From Actinomycetospora succinea (GTDB taxonomy: Bacteria > Actinomycetota > Actinomycetes > Mycobacteriales > Pseudonocardiaceae), in the NCBI RefSeq assembly GCF_004363095.1, contig NZ_SNYO01000006.1, positions 186,001 through 250,000 on the forward strand: a stretch of DNA of 64,000 bases. Reading direction: 5' to 3'. A program made the position numbers and the translations under genes. Within the stretch, counting starts at the first letter, position 1, and every line of letters begins with the position of its first letter. Below, one piece after another: positions 57,271 through 64,000 of the stretch. Below the pieces are notes generated by a model, which saw nothing but the letters and a program-made list of their open reading frames with translations, did not search any database and was not told the DNA's origin.

Positions 57271-57714
57271 ATGCCCCAGAACTTCAAGATCGACCAGGCG
57301 GCCACCTTCGAGTCGCTGCTCTTCCTGTCCTGCGAGCCCAAGACGGCGTTCGGGGACAACTACCGGCAGGAGACCACCAAGGATGGTCTGCCCAAGTGGC
57401 AGTTCCAGCTCGCCGCCCGCTTCCGGCAGTTCGGGCGGGCCACCAACGAGATCATCAACGTGGGGATGGTCGCCGAGCAGGACCCGGGCCAAGACCTCAT
57501 GCCGGCCACCCCGGTCCAGCTCGTCGGCTTCGAGATCGGCGTGATGGACAAGCGCAACCGAGACGGCGAGCCGGTCGGCGCGCAGGTCTGGTACCGGTGC
57601 GAGGAGGTCCGCCCTCTCACCGCCACGGGCCCGGCGCGCTCGGGCAAGCAGCCGGCCAACGCCGGCTCGTCCGCGTCGACCTCCGAGGCGGCCACCTCAG
57701 GAGCGCCGTCATGA
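57271..57714 (+). CDS. Conserved AICE protein, unknown function
   Basis: A 147-aa protein starting MPQNFKIDQAATFESLLFLS, with CEPKTAFG, QETTKDGLPKWQFQL, VELQVGV-like strands and a Ser/Ala-rich tail. Similar proteins precede the transfer genes in several pSAM2-like elements, as far as I can recall; their role is not established. The start at 57271 has GAGGACGAG upstream (ATG at 57256 is the alternative). First gene of the rightward operon, behind the AGCGCT operators; its stop overlaps the WhiB-like gene (ATGA). Confidence 0.75.
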   Translation: MPQNFKIDQAATFESLLFLSCEPKTAFGDNYRQETTKDGLPKWQFQLAARFRQFGRATNEIINVGMVAEQDPGQDLMPATPVQLVGFEIGVMDKRNRDGEPVGAQVWYRCEEVRPLTATGPARSGKQPANAGSSASTSEAATSGAPS

Positions 57715-58067
57715 GGTGGCAGACGCGTGCCGCGTGCCGCGACGCCGACCCCGAGTTGTTCTTCCCGCCCTCCGAGGACGACACCAGCACCATCGTCGCC
57801 CGCCACCGGATGGCCGTGGCCCCGATCTGCCAGGGCTGCCCGGTCGCGACCGAATGCCTGCGCTGGGCCCTGGACACCGGCCAGGACTACGGCCTCTGGG
57901 CCGCCACCACTCCCACCGACCGTCGGGCCATCCGCCGGGCCCGCCTGGCCGGCGTCCCGGACCCGGTCGCCGACTCGGACCCCATGTGCCCGGCCTGCTC
58001 GCTGCTGTTCGCCCTCCCGGCGGTGGACGGCGAGCTGTGCCCGACCTGCCGCGAGAGGACCCCCTGA
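57711..58067 (+). CDS. WhiB-like iron-sulfur regulator with extra zinc ribbon
   Basis: A 118-aa WhiB-family protein. The four cluster ligands are Cys9, Cys40, Cys43 and Cys49 (AACRDAD, PICQGCPVATEC), followed by GLWAATT in place of the usual G-V/I-W-G-G turn, and basic helix RRAIRRARL. Beyond the usual end, MCPACS and LCPTCRERTP form a second C-x2-C pair, a probable zinc ribbon. WhiB proteins bind sigma factors and sense redox or NO. ATG at 57711 overlaps the previous stop, and the stop overlaps the FtsK/TraB-type gene. Confidence 0.85.
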   Translation: MRWQTRAACRDADPELFFPPSEDDTSTIVARHRMAVAPICQGCPVATECLRWALDTGQDYGLWAATTPTDRRAIRRARLAGVPDPVADSDPMCPACSLLFALPAVDGELCPTCRERTP

Positions 58068-59323
58068 TGTCCATCGAGCACGTCCCACCCGCCCCTGGAT
58101 GGCACCGCAGCGGCCGCACCCGCGGGCCCGCCGGCTTCCTGTCCCGCCACCGCGCCCGCCGCGCCCAGCGCGACTACGAGACCTCCGTCGTCGCCTTCGC
58201 CCACGCGCTGCGCGGGGAGTTCCGCGAGGCCTGCACCGGCCTGCACATCTGCCACTACGTCCAGGTCGCCGCCGGCATCACCGTCCGCACCCCGCGCGTC
58301 GGCGAAGTCCGACCCGGCCCGCCGCTGCGCTTCACCGTCGAGCTGCTGCCCGGCCAGGAACCCGGCGACTTCACCGCCAAGCAGAACGGACCCCGGCTCG
58401 CCCACACCCTCGGCGGCCACGGCCTGCGCGTCGAACCCCTCGCGGGACGCTGGGTCCGACTCGTCGTCCTCCAGCACGACCCGCTGCGTGACGGCTTCGG
58501 GCTCCCCTCCCTCACCGTCCCGACCGGCGCGGAGGCGGTGATCCTCGGGCGCACCGAGGACGGCATCACCCTCGGCCACGCGATCGCCGACCCGGCCCAC
58601 CTCGGGGTGCAGGGCCAGAACGGCTCGGGCAAGTCCGCGTTCTGCTACGGCCTGCTCTCCCAGCTCGCCGCCGCCCCTGACGTCCTCGTGACCGGCTCCG
58701 ACATCACCGGACTGCTGCTCGGCCGCGCCTGGGACGACACCATCCACCGACCCCACCAAGTCACCGGCACCCACGACCTCGCCGCGCACGCGGTACTGCT
58801 GGAAGACCTCGTGGCCGAGATGGACCGCCGACTGACCGCCATCCCGCCCCGTCAGGACAAGATCGAGCCCACTGCCGAGACACCGACGGTCCTCGCGGTG
58901 CTCGAGGAGTTCCCCGGCCTGCTCCGCGCCGCGGACGCGCTGCCCAAGCCCAAGCGTGGCGAGGGTATCCCGGTCGGCGACCGCATCCGTACTGCCGTAG
59001 TGCGACTGCTCTCCGAGGGCCGCAAGGCCGCGTTCCGGGTCCTGATGCTCGCTCAGCGCTTCGAAGCCACCGCCGTCGGTGGCGGCTACGCCCGCGACCA
59101 GTTCGCCCTCCGGCTCTCCTTCCGCGTCCCCGCGGACTCGCTGGAGATGCTCCACGGCACCGACGCCCGGCCCCTCGGCCAGGAGCACGCCAACGCCGAC
59201 CCCGGCGTCGCCTACCTCTCCGGGCTCGGCCGCGACTGCGAGCGCATCCGGGTGCCCTACCTCGGCGACTACGCCGAGTACTGCGACCGCATCGCCACAC
59301 ACGGACGGCGGGCCGAGTCATGA
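58067..59323 (+). CDS. FtsK/SpoIIIE-type DNA translocase, TraB/TraSA-like
   Basis: A 418-aa ATPase. A basic N-terminal region precedes the nucleotide-binding core: Walker A GQNGSGKS (183-190), Walker B-like VLAVLEEFPGLL and the RVLMLAQRFEA segment. In pSAM2-like elements this protein alone pumps double-stranded DNA from donor to recipient mycelium as a hexamer. ATG at 58067 shares a base with the WhiB-like stop (TGATG). A strong transmembrane stretch is not visible. Confidence 0.85.
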   Translation: MSIEHVPPAPGWHRSGRTRGPAGFLSRHRARRAQRDYETSVVAFAHALRGEFREACTGLHICHYVQVAAGITVRTPRVGEVRPGPPLRFTVELLPGQEPGDFTAKQNGPRLAHTLGGHGLRVEPLAGRWVRLVVLQHDPLRDGFGLPSLTVPTGAEAVILGRTEDGITLGHAIADPAHLGVQGQNGSGKSAFCYGLLSQLAAAPDVLVTGSDITGLLLGRAWDDTIHRPHQVTGTHDLAAHAVLLEDLVAEMDRRLTAIPPRQDKIEPTAETPTVLAVLEEFPGLLRAADALPKPKRGEGIPVGDRIRTAVVRLLSEGRKAAFRVLMLAQRFEATAVGGGYARDQFALRLSFRVPADSLEMLHGTDARPLGQEHANADPGVAYLSGLGRDCERIRVPYLGDYAEYCDRIATHGRRAES

Positions 59324-59538
59324 GCACCCCGAAGGCGCCCACCGTGCCGCGAGTCTGGGCCGCGAACATCGCCGCCGTCATCGACGCCGGCCGCGCCGTT
59401 CTCGTGTTCCGGCTGGCCCACCACCCCGACGACGTCGTCGAGGTCGCGATGACCGCCGAGGACGCGGCGCTCCTCGCCAAGACCCTCGACGGCACCGCGC
59501 GCTACATGACCGACGGCGCTCACGAGGAGTCGTCATGA
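59320..59538 (+). CDS. Small conserved element protein, unknown function
   Basis: A 72-aa protein (VWAANIAAVIDAGRAVLVFR, then DVVEVAMTAEDAALLAKTL). It may adopt a small alpha/beta fold. It overlaps both neighbours by four bases (ATGA), so it belongs to the same polycistronic transfer operon as the translocase. No family recognised. Confidence 0.7.
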   Translation: MSTPKAPTVPRVWAANIAAVIDAGRAVLVFRLAHHPDDVVEVAMTAEDAALLAKTLDGTARYMTDGAHEESS

Positions 59539-59765
59539 ACCTCATCGCCATTGTGATCATCGCCGGGCTGGTCACGGCGCTGCTCGTCAAGAGCCGCCGC
59601 GCCGCCCCGGCGCTCGTGTCGGGCGTCGTGAGTCTGGTCCTGCTCTTCGCCGCCTTCCCGACGCTCGGCCCGGCGGTGTCGAGCAGCGCCGGCGAGTTCG
59701 CCCACCAGCTCGGCGCCGCTACCGATCGCGCCGCCGACGTCCCGCCGCAGGAGGTCCAGCGATGA
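59535..59765 (+). CDS. Small two-helix membrane protein of the transfer operon
   Basis: A 76-aa protein with two membrane helices (NLIAIVIIAGLVTALLV and APALVSGVVSLVLLFAAFP) and an Ala/Gln-rich tail. Small hydrophobic proteins downstream of the translocase in pSAM2-like elements (Spd) help spread the element inside the recipient mycelium; assignment here rests on position and topology. Both ends overlap their neighbours (ATGA). Confidence 0.65.
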   Translation: MNLIAIVIIAGLVTALLVKSRRAAPALVSGVVSLVLLFAAFPTLGPAVSSSAGEFAHQLGAATDRAADVPPQEVQR

Positions 59766-60112
59766 CCCACCTCGTCGCCCGCGACATCGAGCGCGCCGCC
59801 GACGCAGTCCGCAGCGCCAACCACGCGACCATGCGCAGCCCGATCACCCCGCCCGACGCCTACGACGTCGTCGGCGGCCTCGCCGATCTCGCCCGGCGGG
59901 TGCCGCAGCTCGTCGAGTTCCTGACGCGCGCGATGAGCGCCGCCGAGCCCGCCGAGTACTTCGACGACCGCGGCGGCGAGACGCGCCTGACGCTGCACGT
60001 CGCGTCGACCGGGCTGTGGTGCGCACGCCACGACCTCACCGAGCTGGCCTTCCACCTCGACCAGACCCACAACGCCCTCGGCCACCTCGGCCGCCACACC
60101 CCGGAGGACTGA
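59762..60112 (+). CDS. Conserved helical element protein, unknown function
   Basis: A 116-aa protein, mostly helical (ARDIERAADAVRSANHATM, DLARRVPQLVEFLTRAM), with a His/Leu-rich C-terminus (LTELAFHLDQTHNALGHL). It overlaps the upstream membrane-protein gene by four bases and stops 3 bp before xis. No family recognised. Confidence 0.65.
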   Translation: MTHLVARDIERAADAVRSANHATMRSPITPPDAYDVVGGLADLARRVPQLVEFLTRAMSAAEPAEYFDDRGGETRLTLHVASTGLWCARHDLTELAFHLDQTHNALGHLGRHTPED

Positions 60113-60115
60113 CCC

Positions 60116-60298
60116 ATGGAACCGATGCTGTTCACCGCCGAAGAGGCCGCCGAGATTCTCAAGATCGGCCGGTGCAAGGTCTACGACCTGCTCCGCAACC
60201 AGGACCTCCGCTCCATCAAGATCGGCGGCTCGCGGCGCATCCCGCGCACGGCGCTGGAGGAGTACGTCGCCAGGCTCCTCGATACGGAGGCAGCCTGA
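60116..60298 (+). CDS. xis: Excisionase (Xis), MerR-like HTH
   Basis: A 60-aa DNA-binding protein with the excisionase-type winged helix: FTAEEAAEILKIGRCKVYDLL and SIKIGGSRRIPRTALEEYV. It would bind near the att sites and direct the integrase toward excision. Its stop shares a base with the integrase start (TGATG), so the two are translated together, which is the usual xis-int order in AICEs. Confidence 0.92.
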   Translation: MEPMLFTAEEAAEILKIGRCKVYDLLRNQDLRSIKIGGSRRIPRTALEEYVARLLDTEAA

Positions 60299-61524
60299 TG
60301 GCCGGCGCCGAGCGGGGCCGCAAGCGCAACGGCGAGGGAACGATCTTCCAGCGCTCCAGCGACGGCATGTGGGTCGGCGCCGCCTACGTCCACACCAGTG
60401 CCGGCGAGATCAAGCGCCGCCGGGTGTACGCCTCGACCTTCGAGGGTGTGCGCACCAAGCTGCTCAAGCTCCAGGCCGACGACCAGGCCGGCATCCCGGC
60501 GCCCGACCAACGCTGGACGGTCGCGGAGTACCTGGAGCGCTGGCTCGCCCAGGTGCAGGAGGAGAAGCGCGCCACGACGCACCGCGGGTACGAGTCCGCG
60601 GCGAGGCTGCACATCGTGCCGCTCCTCGGCGCCAAGCGCCTCGACCGGCTCACCGGCGCGGACGTCCGCCAGTTCCTCACCCGCCTCCGCGCCAAGTGCC
60701 TGTGCTGCGCCAACGGCTACGACAAGCACCGCGACGAGGAGGACCGGTGCTGCTCGGTCGGACGCTGCTGCGGGCGACACCCGTCGGTCCGCCAGGTCCA
60801 GTACGTGCACGCGGTTCTGCGGAACGCCCTCGGCAACGCGTGGCGCGAGGAGCTGGTCAGTCGCAACGTCGCTCAGCTCGTGAAGGTCCCGACACCGCGC
60901 TACAAGGTCGGGAAGGGCCTCACCGTCGCCCAGGTCCGCACGCTGCTCGACGCCGCGAAGGACACCCGCTGGCACTCGGCCTACGTGGTGACCGCGACCC
61001 TCGGGCTGCGGCGCGGTGAGCTGCTTGGGCTTCGCTGGCGAGACATCGACCTCGACGCCGGGACGGTCGATATCGCCCAGACCGTCCAGCGGGTGCAGGG
61101 CCGGCTGCTGGTCGAGAGCACCAAGACCGAGGCCTCGGAGGCGACGATTCCGCTACCGAAGGTCACGCGGAAGGCGCTGGAGGCTCAGCGCGAGCAGCAG
61201 GAGAAGGAGCGCATCGACGCCCGCGAGTGCTGGCGGGACCACGACCTCGTGTTCTGCACCCAGATCGGCACGCCGGTCGAACCTCGCGCGCTGAACCGGG
61301 ACTTCGACAAGGTTCGTGCGCGCGCCGGCCTTCCCGGCGTCCGACTCCACGACCTGCGCCACACGGTGGTCACGCTGCTGCTCAACCTCGGCGTCCCGCC
61401 GCACATCGTGCAGGCGATCGCCCGGCACGCCGACGTGGACGTGACGATGTCGATCTATGCCCACCCGGACCTCGACGCGATGCGCCGGGCCATGGAGTCG
61501 ATCGCGTGGGAGGAGGACCTGTGA
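60298..61524 (+). CDS. int: Tyrosine integrase of the AICE
   Basis: A 408-aa tyrosine recombinase. A basic start and an AP2-like arm-binding region (GTIFQRSSDGMWVGA) precede the core-binding domain, which holds a Cys-rich insert (CLCCANGYDKHRDEEDRCC, then CCGRH) seen in pSAM2-type integrases. The catalytic set is Arg238/239 (GLRRGEL), His351-x2-Arg354 (HDLRH), His377 (ARHAD) and nucleophile Tyr387 (SIYAH). It joins attP to the 3' end of tRNA-Pro. It lies 84 bp from the right attachment site. Confidence 0.95.
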   Translation: MAGAERGRKRNGEGTIFQRSSDGMWVGAAYVHTSAGEIKRRRVYASTFEGVRTKLLKLQADDQAGIPAPDQRWTVAEYLERWLAQVQEEKRATTHRGYESAARLHIVPLLGAKRLDRLTGADVRQFLTRLRAKCLCCANGYDKHRDEEDRCCSVGRCCGRHPSVRQVQYVHAVLRNALGNAWREELVSRNVAQLVKVPTPRYKVGKGLTVAQVRTLLDAAKDTRWHSAYVVTATLGLRRGELLGLRWRDIDLDAGTVDIAQTVQRVQGRLLVESTKTEASEATIPLPKVTRKALEAQREQQEKERIDARECWRDHDLVFCTQIGTPVEPRALNRDFDKVRARAGLPGVRLHDLRHTVVTLLLNLGVPPHIVQAIARHADVDVTMSIYAHPDLDAMRRAMESIAWEEDL

Positions 61525-61532
61525 CCGGTGTT

Positions 61533-61556
61533 GGTGCAGTAATAGGTGCAGGTGCA
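61533..61556. repeat. Three GGTGCA direct repeats near attR
   Basis: GGTGCA occurs at 61533, 61545 and 61551 (spacing 12 and 6 bp) between the int stop and attR. The first two copies share a TGGTGCAGT start with the attL cluster. They are candidate arm-type integrase or Xis binding sites. Confidence 0.55.
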
Positions 61557-61608
61557 GGCACACAGGGACCCGCGGCGGGTCTTCTGGACCCGTCCTCGCA
61601 GGTCAGGC

Positions 61609-61653
61609 CGGTCGGGGTGGCGGGATTCGAACCCACGGCCCCTCGCTCCCAAA
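61609..61653. repeat. Right attachment site (attR)
   Basis: A 45-bp stretch identical to 48666-48710. It covers the 3' half of tRNA-Pro from the first base of the anticodon loop (61653) to three bases past the 3' end, so the element restores a complete tRNA on integration. Confidence 0.93.
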
Positions 61654-61685
61654 GCGAGTGCGCTACCAAGCTGCGCCACACCCCG
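61612..61685 (-). tRNA. tRNA-Pro (anticodon TGG)
   Basis: A 74-nt tRNA without encoded CCA. The acceptor stem is CGGGGTG/CACCCCG, the anticodon stem is CTCGC/GCGAG around the loop TTTGGGA (anticodon TGG at 61651-61649), the T arm contains GGTTCGAATCC and the discriminator base is A. It reads CCA and, through wobble, CCG codons. Its 3' half is the integration target of the AICE. Confidence 0.96.
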
Positions 61686-61713
61686 TGACGGTGAGTCTAG
61701 GGGCGGGGCGCGG

Positions 61714-61744
61714 GGACCGCGGAGGCGCCGCTGCCTCGCGGTCC
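61714..61744 (-). terminator. Hairpin after the 24-aa ORF
   Basis: GGACCGC (61714-61720) pairs with GCGGTCC (61738-61744), and GAGGC/GCCTC extends the stem inside with a one-base bulge. It lies 15 bp after the stop of the short ORF and has no T run. It is the expected position for a terminator of that unit. Confidence 0.4.
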
Positions 61745-61759
61745 GGTGTCGCGTCGGAC

Positions 61760-61834
61760 CTAGTCGAGTCCGCGGACGATGTGGTCGTCGTCCACACGCT
61801 CGATCTTGTCGACGACCTCGATGGTGGTGCTCAT
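61760..61834 (-). CDS. 24-aa acidic peptide, unknown function
   Basis: A short ORF reading MSTTIEVVDKIERVDDDHIV and ending RGLD. It has an excellent ribosome binding site (GGAGGG, eight bases before the ATG) and is followed by a hairpin, so it looks like a complete small transcription unit between two tRNAs. The size and polar C-terminus could suit a peptide precursor or regulator, but no modifying enzyme is next to it. Too short for homology by eye. Confidence 0.5.
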   Translation of the reverse strand: MSTTIEVVDKIERVDDDHIVRGLD

Positions 61835-62079
61835 GCCCGTCTCCCTCCTACGTTGCGGCTCCGTCTCCCCATGGTGGCGAGGAGTCGGCCCCTACCGTCG
61901 CGTATTCGTAGGACGTCACTCTTGGCTGATCGTTCCAGTCGATCGGTCAAGTTCCGTTCCTGATCGTTCACGAAGCCGTCGCGCGCCCGTCGACCGTCGT
62001 TCGGGGAGGGGACCCTCGACCCACCGGACAGGGCGGGGAGGCGGCATCCGCTACGGTGGAACAGGGCCGAGAGGCCCGC

Positions 62080-62153
62080 GCGGGCGTAGCTCAATGGTAG
62101 AGCCCCAGTCTTCCAAACTGGCTACGCGGGTTCGATTCCCGTCGCCCGCTCCA
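62080..62153 (+). tRNA. tRNA-Gly (anticodon TCC)
   Basis: The acceptor stem is GCGGGCG/CGCCCGC, the anticodon stem is CCAGT/ACTGG around CTTCCAA (anticodon TCC), the T arm is GGTTCGATTCC, and CCA is encoded at 62151-62153. It reads GGA and GGG codons. It lies outside the integrative element. Confidence 0.96.
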
Positions 62154-62181
62154 CGGCGTCCGCGCAGGTCATCATGGGTCC

Positions 62182-62565
62182 GTGCCCACTCTCGGATCGT
62201 TCGTCCTCGGGACGCCGGACCCGCCGGCCCTCGCCGCCTTCTACCGCGACCTGCTGGGGTGGGTGATGGTCGAGGGCGCCGACGACCCGACGTTCCTGCG
62301 CCTGCGCTCGCCCGAGCGCGAGCGCCCGGGGCTGAGCTTCCAGCTCGAGCCCGACCACGTCGCGCCGACCTGGCCGCCCCGCGCGGGCGAGCAGCGGATG
62401 CACGCCCACCTCGACCTCCTGATCGAGCCCGACGCCCTCGACGCCGAGGTCGCCCGCGCCGCGGCGCTCGGCGCGACCCGGGAGGACCACCAGCCCGCCG
62501 AGGGCGTGGTGGTCATGCGCGACCCGCAGGGTCACCTGTTCTGTCTGTTCGTGCCGGGGGCGTGA
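62182..62565 (+). CDS. VOC (glyoxalase/bleomycin-resistance) superfamily protein
   Basis: A 127-aa single-module VOC protein. It opens with SFVLGTPDPPALAAFYRDLLGW, has a MHAHLDLLI strand with a metal-type His, and ends with VVMRDPQGHLFCLF, all typical of the fold. Metal dependence and substrate are unknown. The start is GTG at 62182, 28 bp after tRNA-Gly. Its last 53 bp overlap the convergent EamA gene, so one of the two ends may be annotated too long by homology. Confidence 0.85.
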   Translation: MPTLGSFVLGTPDPPALAAFYRDLLGWVMVEGADDPTFLRLRSPERERPGLSFQLEPDHVAPTWPPRAGEQRMHAHLDLLIEPDALDAEVARAAALGATREDHQPAEGVVVMRDPQGHLFCLFVPGA

Positions 62566-63499
62566 CGTCGGGGGCGCGCCGTCGCCCGAGCAGCCCGAGC
62601 CCGACGTACATGCCGACGAGCGCCACGGCGAGACCGGCCACGGCGTGCAGCGTGAGCGGCTCGCCGAGGATCGGGACGGCAGCGAGCGCGGTCACCGCCG
62701 GGACGAGGTTGAGCAGCGAGCTGACGTGCACCGTCGAGCGCCACCGCAGCAGCACGAACATCAGCACGAACGCGCCCGCCGAGTTCACGACCCCGAGCCA
62801 CAGCGCGGTCCACCAGCCGGCGGCGTCGGTCGGCACCCAGGCAGCACCGAGGAACGGCATGGCGGCGGCGGTGACGACGAGCGAGGTCCCCATCTGCACC
62901 GCGACGCTCGTGGCGACGGGGGTGTCGTCGTTGAACCGCTTCTGGTACAGCGTGCCGGCGGCCATCGACAGGGCGCCGAGCACCGGCAGCACGACCGTCG
63001 CGCCGAGGTCACCGCCGAGGCGGTCGGACAGGACGATGTAGACGCCGCAGGCCCCGATGATCAGGCCGACGACGGGCGCCGCGCCGATCCGGGTGGAGAG
63101 CACCAGCGGCGTGAGCAGGCCGACGAGCAGCGGCGCCATGCCGAGCACGAGGCTCGTGACGCCGGCCGGGACGCCGGCCGCGAGCCCCGAGTAGCAGAAC
63201 GCGAACTGCCCGACCTGCAGCAGCAGCGCGGTCACCATGAGGTGGACCCACGCCCGGCCGCGCGGCAGGGCGGGCCGCGACACGACGACGGCGACCAGCA
63301 CCACGACCAGCGCGATGAGGAACCGCCACAGCAGCACCGTCGGCACCGCCATGTGCGCGGTGGCGATCTTGCCGACGACGAAGCCCGACGCGTAGACGGG
63401 CACGAACAGCGCGGACAGGACCGGGACGACCCAGCTCCGCGAGGGCCCCGTGACGCCGGCGGGCGGCGCCACGGGACCGGCGCGCCTGTCGCGGAGCAT
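62513..63499 (-). CDS. EamA/DMT-family transporter
   Basis: A 328-aa protein with ten predicted membrane helices in two EamA repeats (YASGFVVGKIATAHMAVP in the first and YQKRFNDDTPVATSVAVQMG in the second). Such proteins export or import amino acids and metabolites. The first 30 residues are hydrophilic, so an internal start is possible. It overlaps the VOC gene tail to tail by 53 bp, which is unusual for this window. Confidence 0.88.
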   Translation of the reverse strand: MLRDRRAGPVAPPAGVTGPSRSWVVPVLSALFVPVYASGFVVGKIATAHMAVPTVLLWRFLIALVVVLVAVVVSRPALPRGRAWVHLMVTALLLQVGQFAFCYSGLAAGVPAGVTSLVLGMAPLLVGLLTPLVLSTRIGAAPVVGLIIGACGVYIVLSDRLGGDLGATVVLPVLGALSMAAGTLYQKRFNDDTPVATSVAVQMGTSLVVTAAAMPFLGAAWVPTDAAGWWTALWLGVVNSAGAFVLMFVLLRWRSTVHVSSLLNLVPAVTALAAVPILGEPLTLHAVAGLAVALVGMYVGLGLLGRRRAPDVTPPARTDRTGDPAGRA

Positions 63500-63560
63500 G
63501 TCCGTCAGTCCATAGCACCGCTAACGACAACGCAAACGGTCTCGCGTCACAGGGCGATCG

Positions 63561-64000
63561 TCAGAGGGCGGCGTAGAGCGCCGTCTCGAAGTCGCCGTAG
63601 AGCTTCCACGCCTCGTTCTCGGAGATGAACGGCAGCGAGTTGGTGTAGATCGACGCGCAGATGCCCGTCGTGCGGTCGATCCAGAAGTGCGTGTTGAGCA
63701 GACCCGCCCACGCCCCGCTCCACGCGCGACGCCGGCCGGGGACGTCCTCGGTGTTGAGCAGCAGCCCGTAGCCCCAGGTGAAGCCGGGTCCGAGGTGCAG
63801 GCTGTCGGTGGTCGCCGGGTCGGCGGTCGCGATCTCCTCGGGCAGCGGGATGCCGCCGAGCTGGTCGGAGAACGCGGCGTCGACGGTCTCCTGGCGCAGG
63901 ATGCGCGCCCCGTCGAGCTCGCCGCCGCGCAGCAGGGCGCGCTCGAAGCGGATGTAGTCGCGCGGCGTCGAGTGCAGGCCGTGCCCGCCGGGCCACCACT
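63561..64000 (-). CDS. Serine hydrolase/beta-lactamase family protein (5' end outside window)
   Basis: The C-terminal 145 residues of a beta-lactamase-like serine hydrolase. It reads WWPGGHGLHSTPRDYIRFER, a HxG-like KTG-equivalent region, then GFTWGYGLLLN and a final strand LNTHFWIDRTTGICASIYTN. The Ser-x-x-Lys nucleophile lies beyond the window edge. The family includes esterases (EstB-like) and penicillin-binding-type enzymes. The stop is at 63561-63563. Confidence 0.8.
   Translation of the reverse strand, partial: WWPGGHGLHSTPRDYIRFERALLRGGELDGARILRQETVDAAFSDQLGGIPLPEEIATADPATTDSLHLGPGFTWGYGLLLNTEDVPGRRRAWSGAWAGLLNTHFWIDRTTGICASIYTNSLPFISENEAWKLYGDFETALYAAL

Larger units (their letters stand above)
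48666..61653. mobile_element. Actinomycete integrative and conjugative element (AICE, pSAM2 type) in tRNA-Pro
   Basis: A 13-kb element bounded by 45-bp identical direct repeats (48666-48710 and 61609-61653); the right copy is the 3' part of an intact tRNA-Pro(TGG). It carries the AICE backbone: a RepSA-like HUH replication initiator (49740), XRE repressor (56730-57113), WhiB-like and FtsK/TraB-type genes (57711-59323), small transfer-type membrane proteins, xis (60116) and tyrosine integrase (60298) next to the tRNA. A cargo region (51.2-56.5 kb) with atypical, partly AT-richer DNA lies between rep and the repressor. All backbone genes appear complete, so the element may still be able to excise. 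Confidence 0.93.

Noticed and set aside
61831..61971. GTG ORF ending on the start of the 24-aa ORF
   Set aside because: Weak start without RBS and no recognisable sequence; kept only as a possible coupling partner in the finding.

Overview
The window is very GC-rich (about 70 percent or more by eye in the core genes) with short intergenic gaps and many stop-start overlaps of the GTGA/ATGA type. It has the typical gene order of a mycelial or soil actinobacterium: comEA, rsfS, nadD, proA-proB-obgE-rpmA-rplU-rne, ndk-folC and tig-clpP1-clpP2-clpX. An RNase E with an IF2-N-like domain, two clpP genes, a WhiB-like protein and a pSAM2-type integrative element all point to Actinomycetota. A member of the Pseudonocardiaceae is my best guess; the species cannot be read from this window.

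Layout. 1-9.4 kb: a leftward competence/RNA-maintenance cluster (start of a comEC-like gene, comEA, SRPBCC, SGNH hydrolase, histidine phosphatase, rsfS), a rightward FIST and PPOX pair, two membrane proteins, nadD and a VWA/MoxR pair. 9.4-23 kb: accessory metabolism (amidohydrolase, FMN-binding PPOX protein behind an iron-box-like sequence, ACC deaminase, RecQ-like helicase, polytopic membrane protein, MOSC protein, acyl-CoA synthetase, secreted LGFP amidase). 23-38.9 kb: a long leftward core block (proA, proB, obgE, rpmA, rplU, rne, two radical-SAM-related genes, GNAT, ndk, DUF4233, folC, DUF6457, OFA-type MFS with a 35-aa partner). 39-48.6 kb: fdhD, a Tat-type esterase, the tig-clpP1-clpP2-clpX chaperone/protease cluster, then small accessory genes.

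48,666-61,653: an actinomycete integrative and conjugative element (AICE, pSAM2 type) inserted in a tRNA-Pro(TGG) gene. It is bounded by 45-bp direct repeats, and GGTGCA repeats lie just inside both ends. Its backbone is a RepSA-like HUH replication initiator, an XRE repressor with paired AGCGCT operators, a compact operon with a WhiB-like regulator, an FtsK/TraB-type DNA translocase and small proteins, then xis and int. Between rep and the repressor sits a cargo block, part of it near 50 percent GC. It holds a proteasomal-ATPase-like AAA+ protein translationally coupled to a DUF6414-like protein, and, convergent to it, an HTH/Nudix-like regulator coupled to a protein with a HEPN-type R-x4-H motif. 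This cargo is the best candidate for an undescribed (possibly anti-phage or immunity) system. A nested 165-nt stem-loop upstream of rep is a candidate origin or structured RNA.

61.7-64 kb: chromosome again, with tRNA-Pro, a 24-codon ORF with a strong ribosome binding site and its own hairpin, tRNA-Gly(TCC), a VOC protein, an EamA transporter and the 3' part of a serine hydrolase gene.
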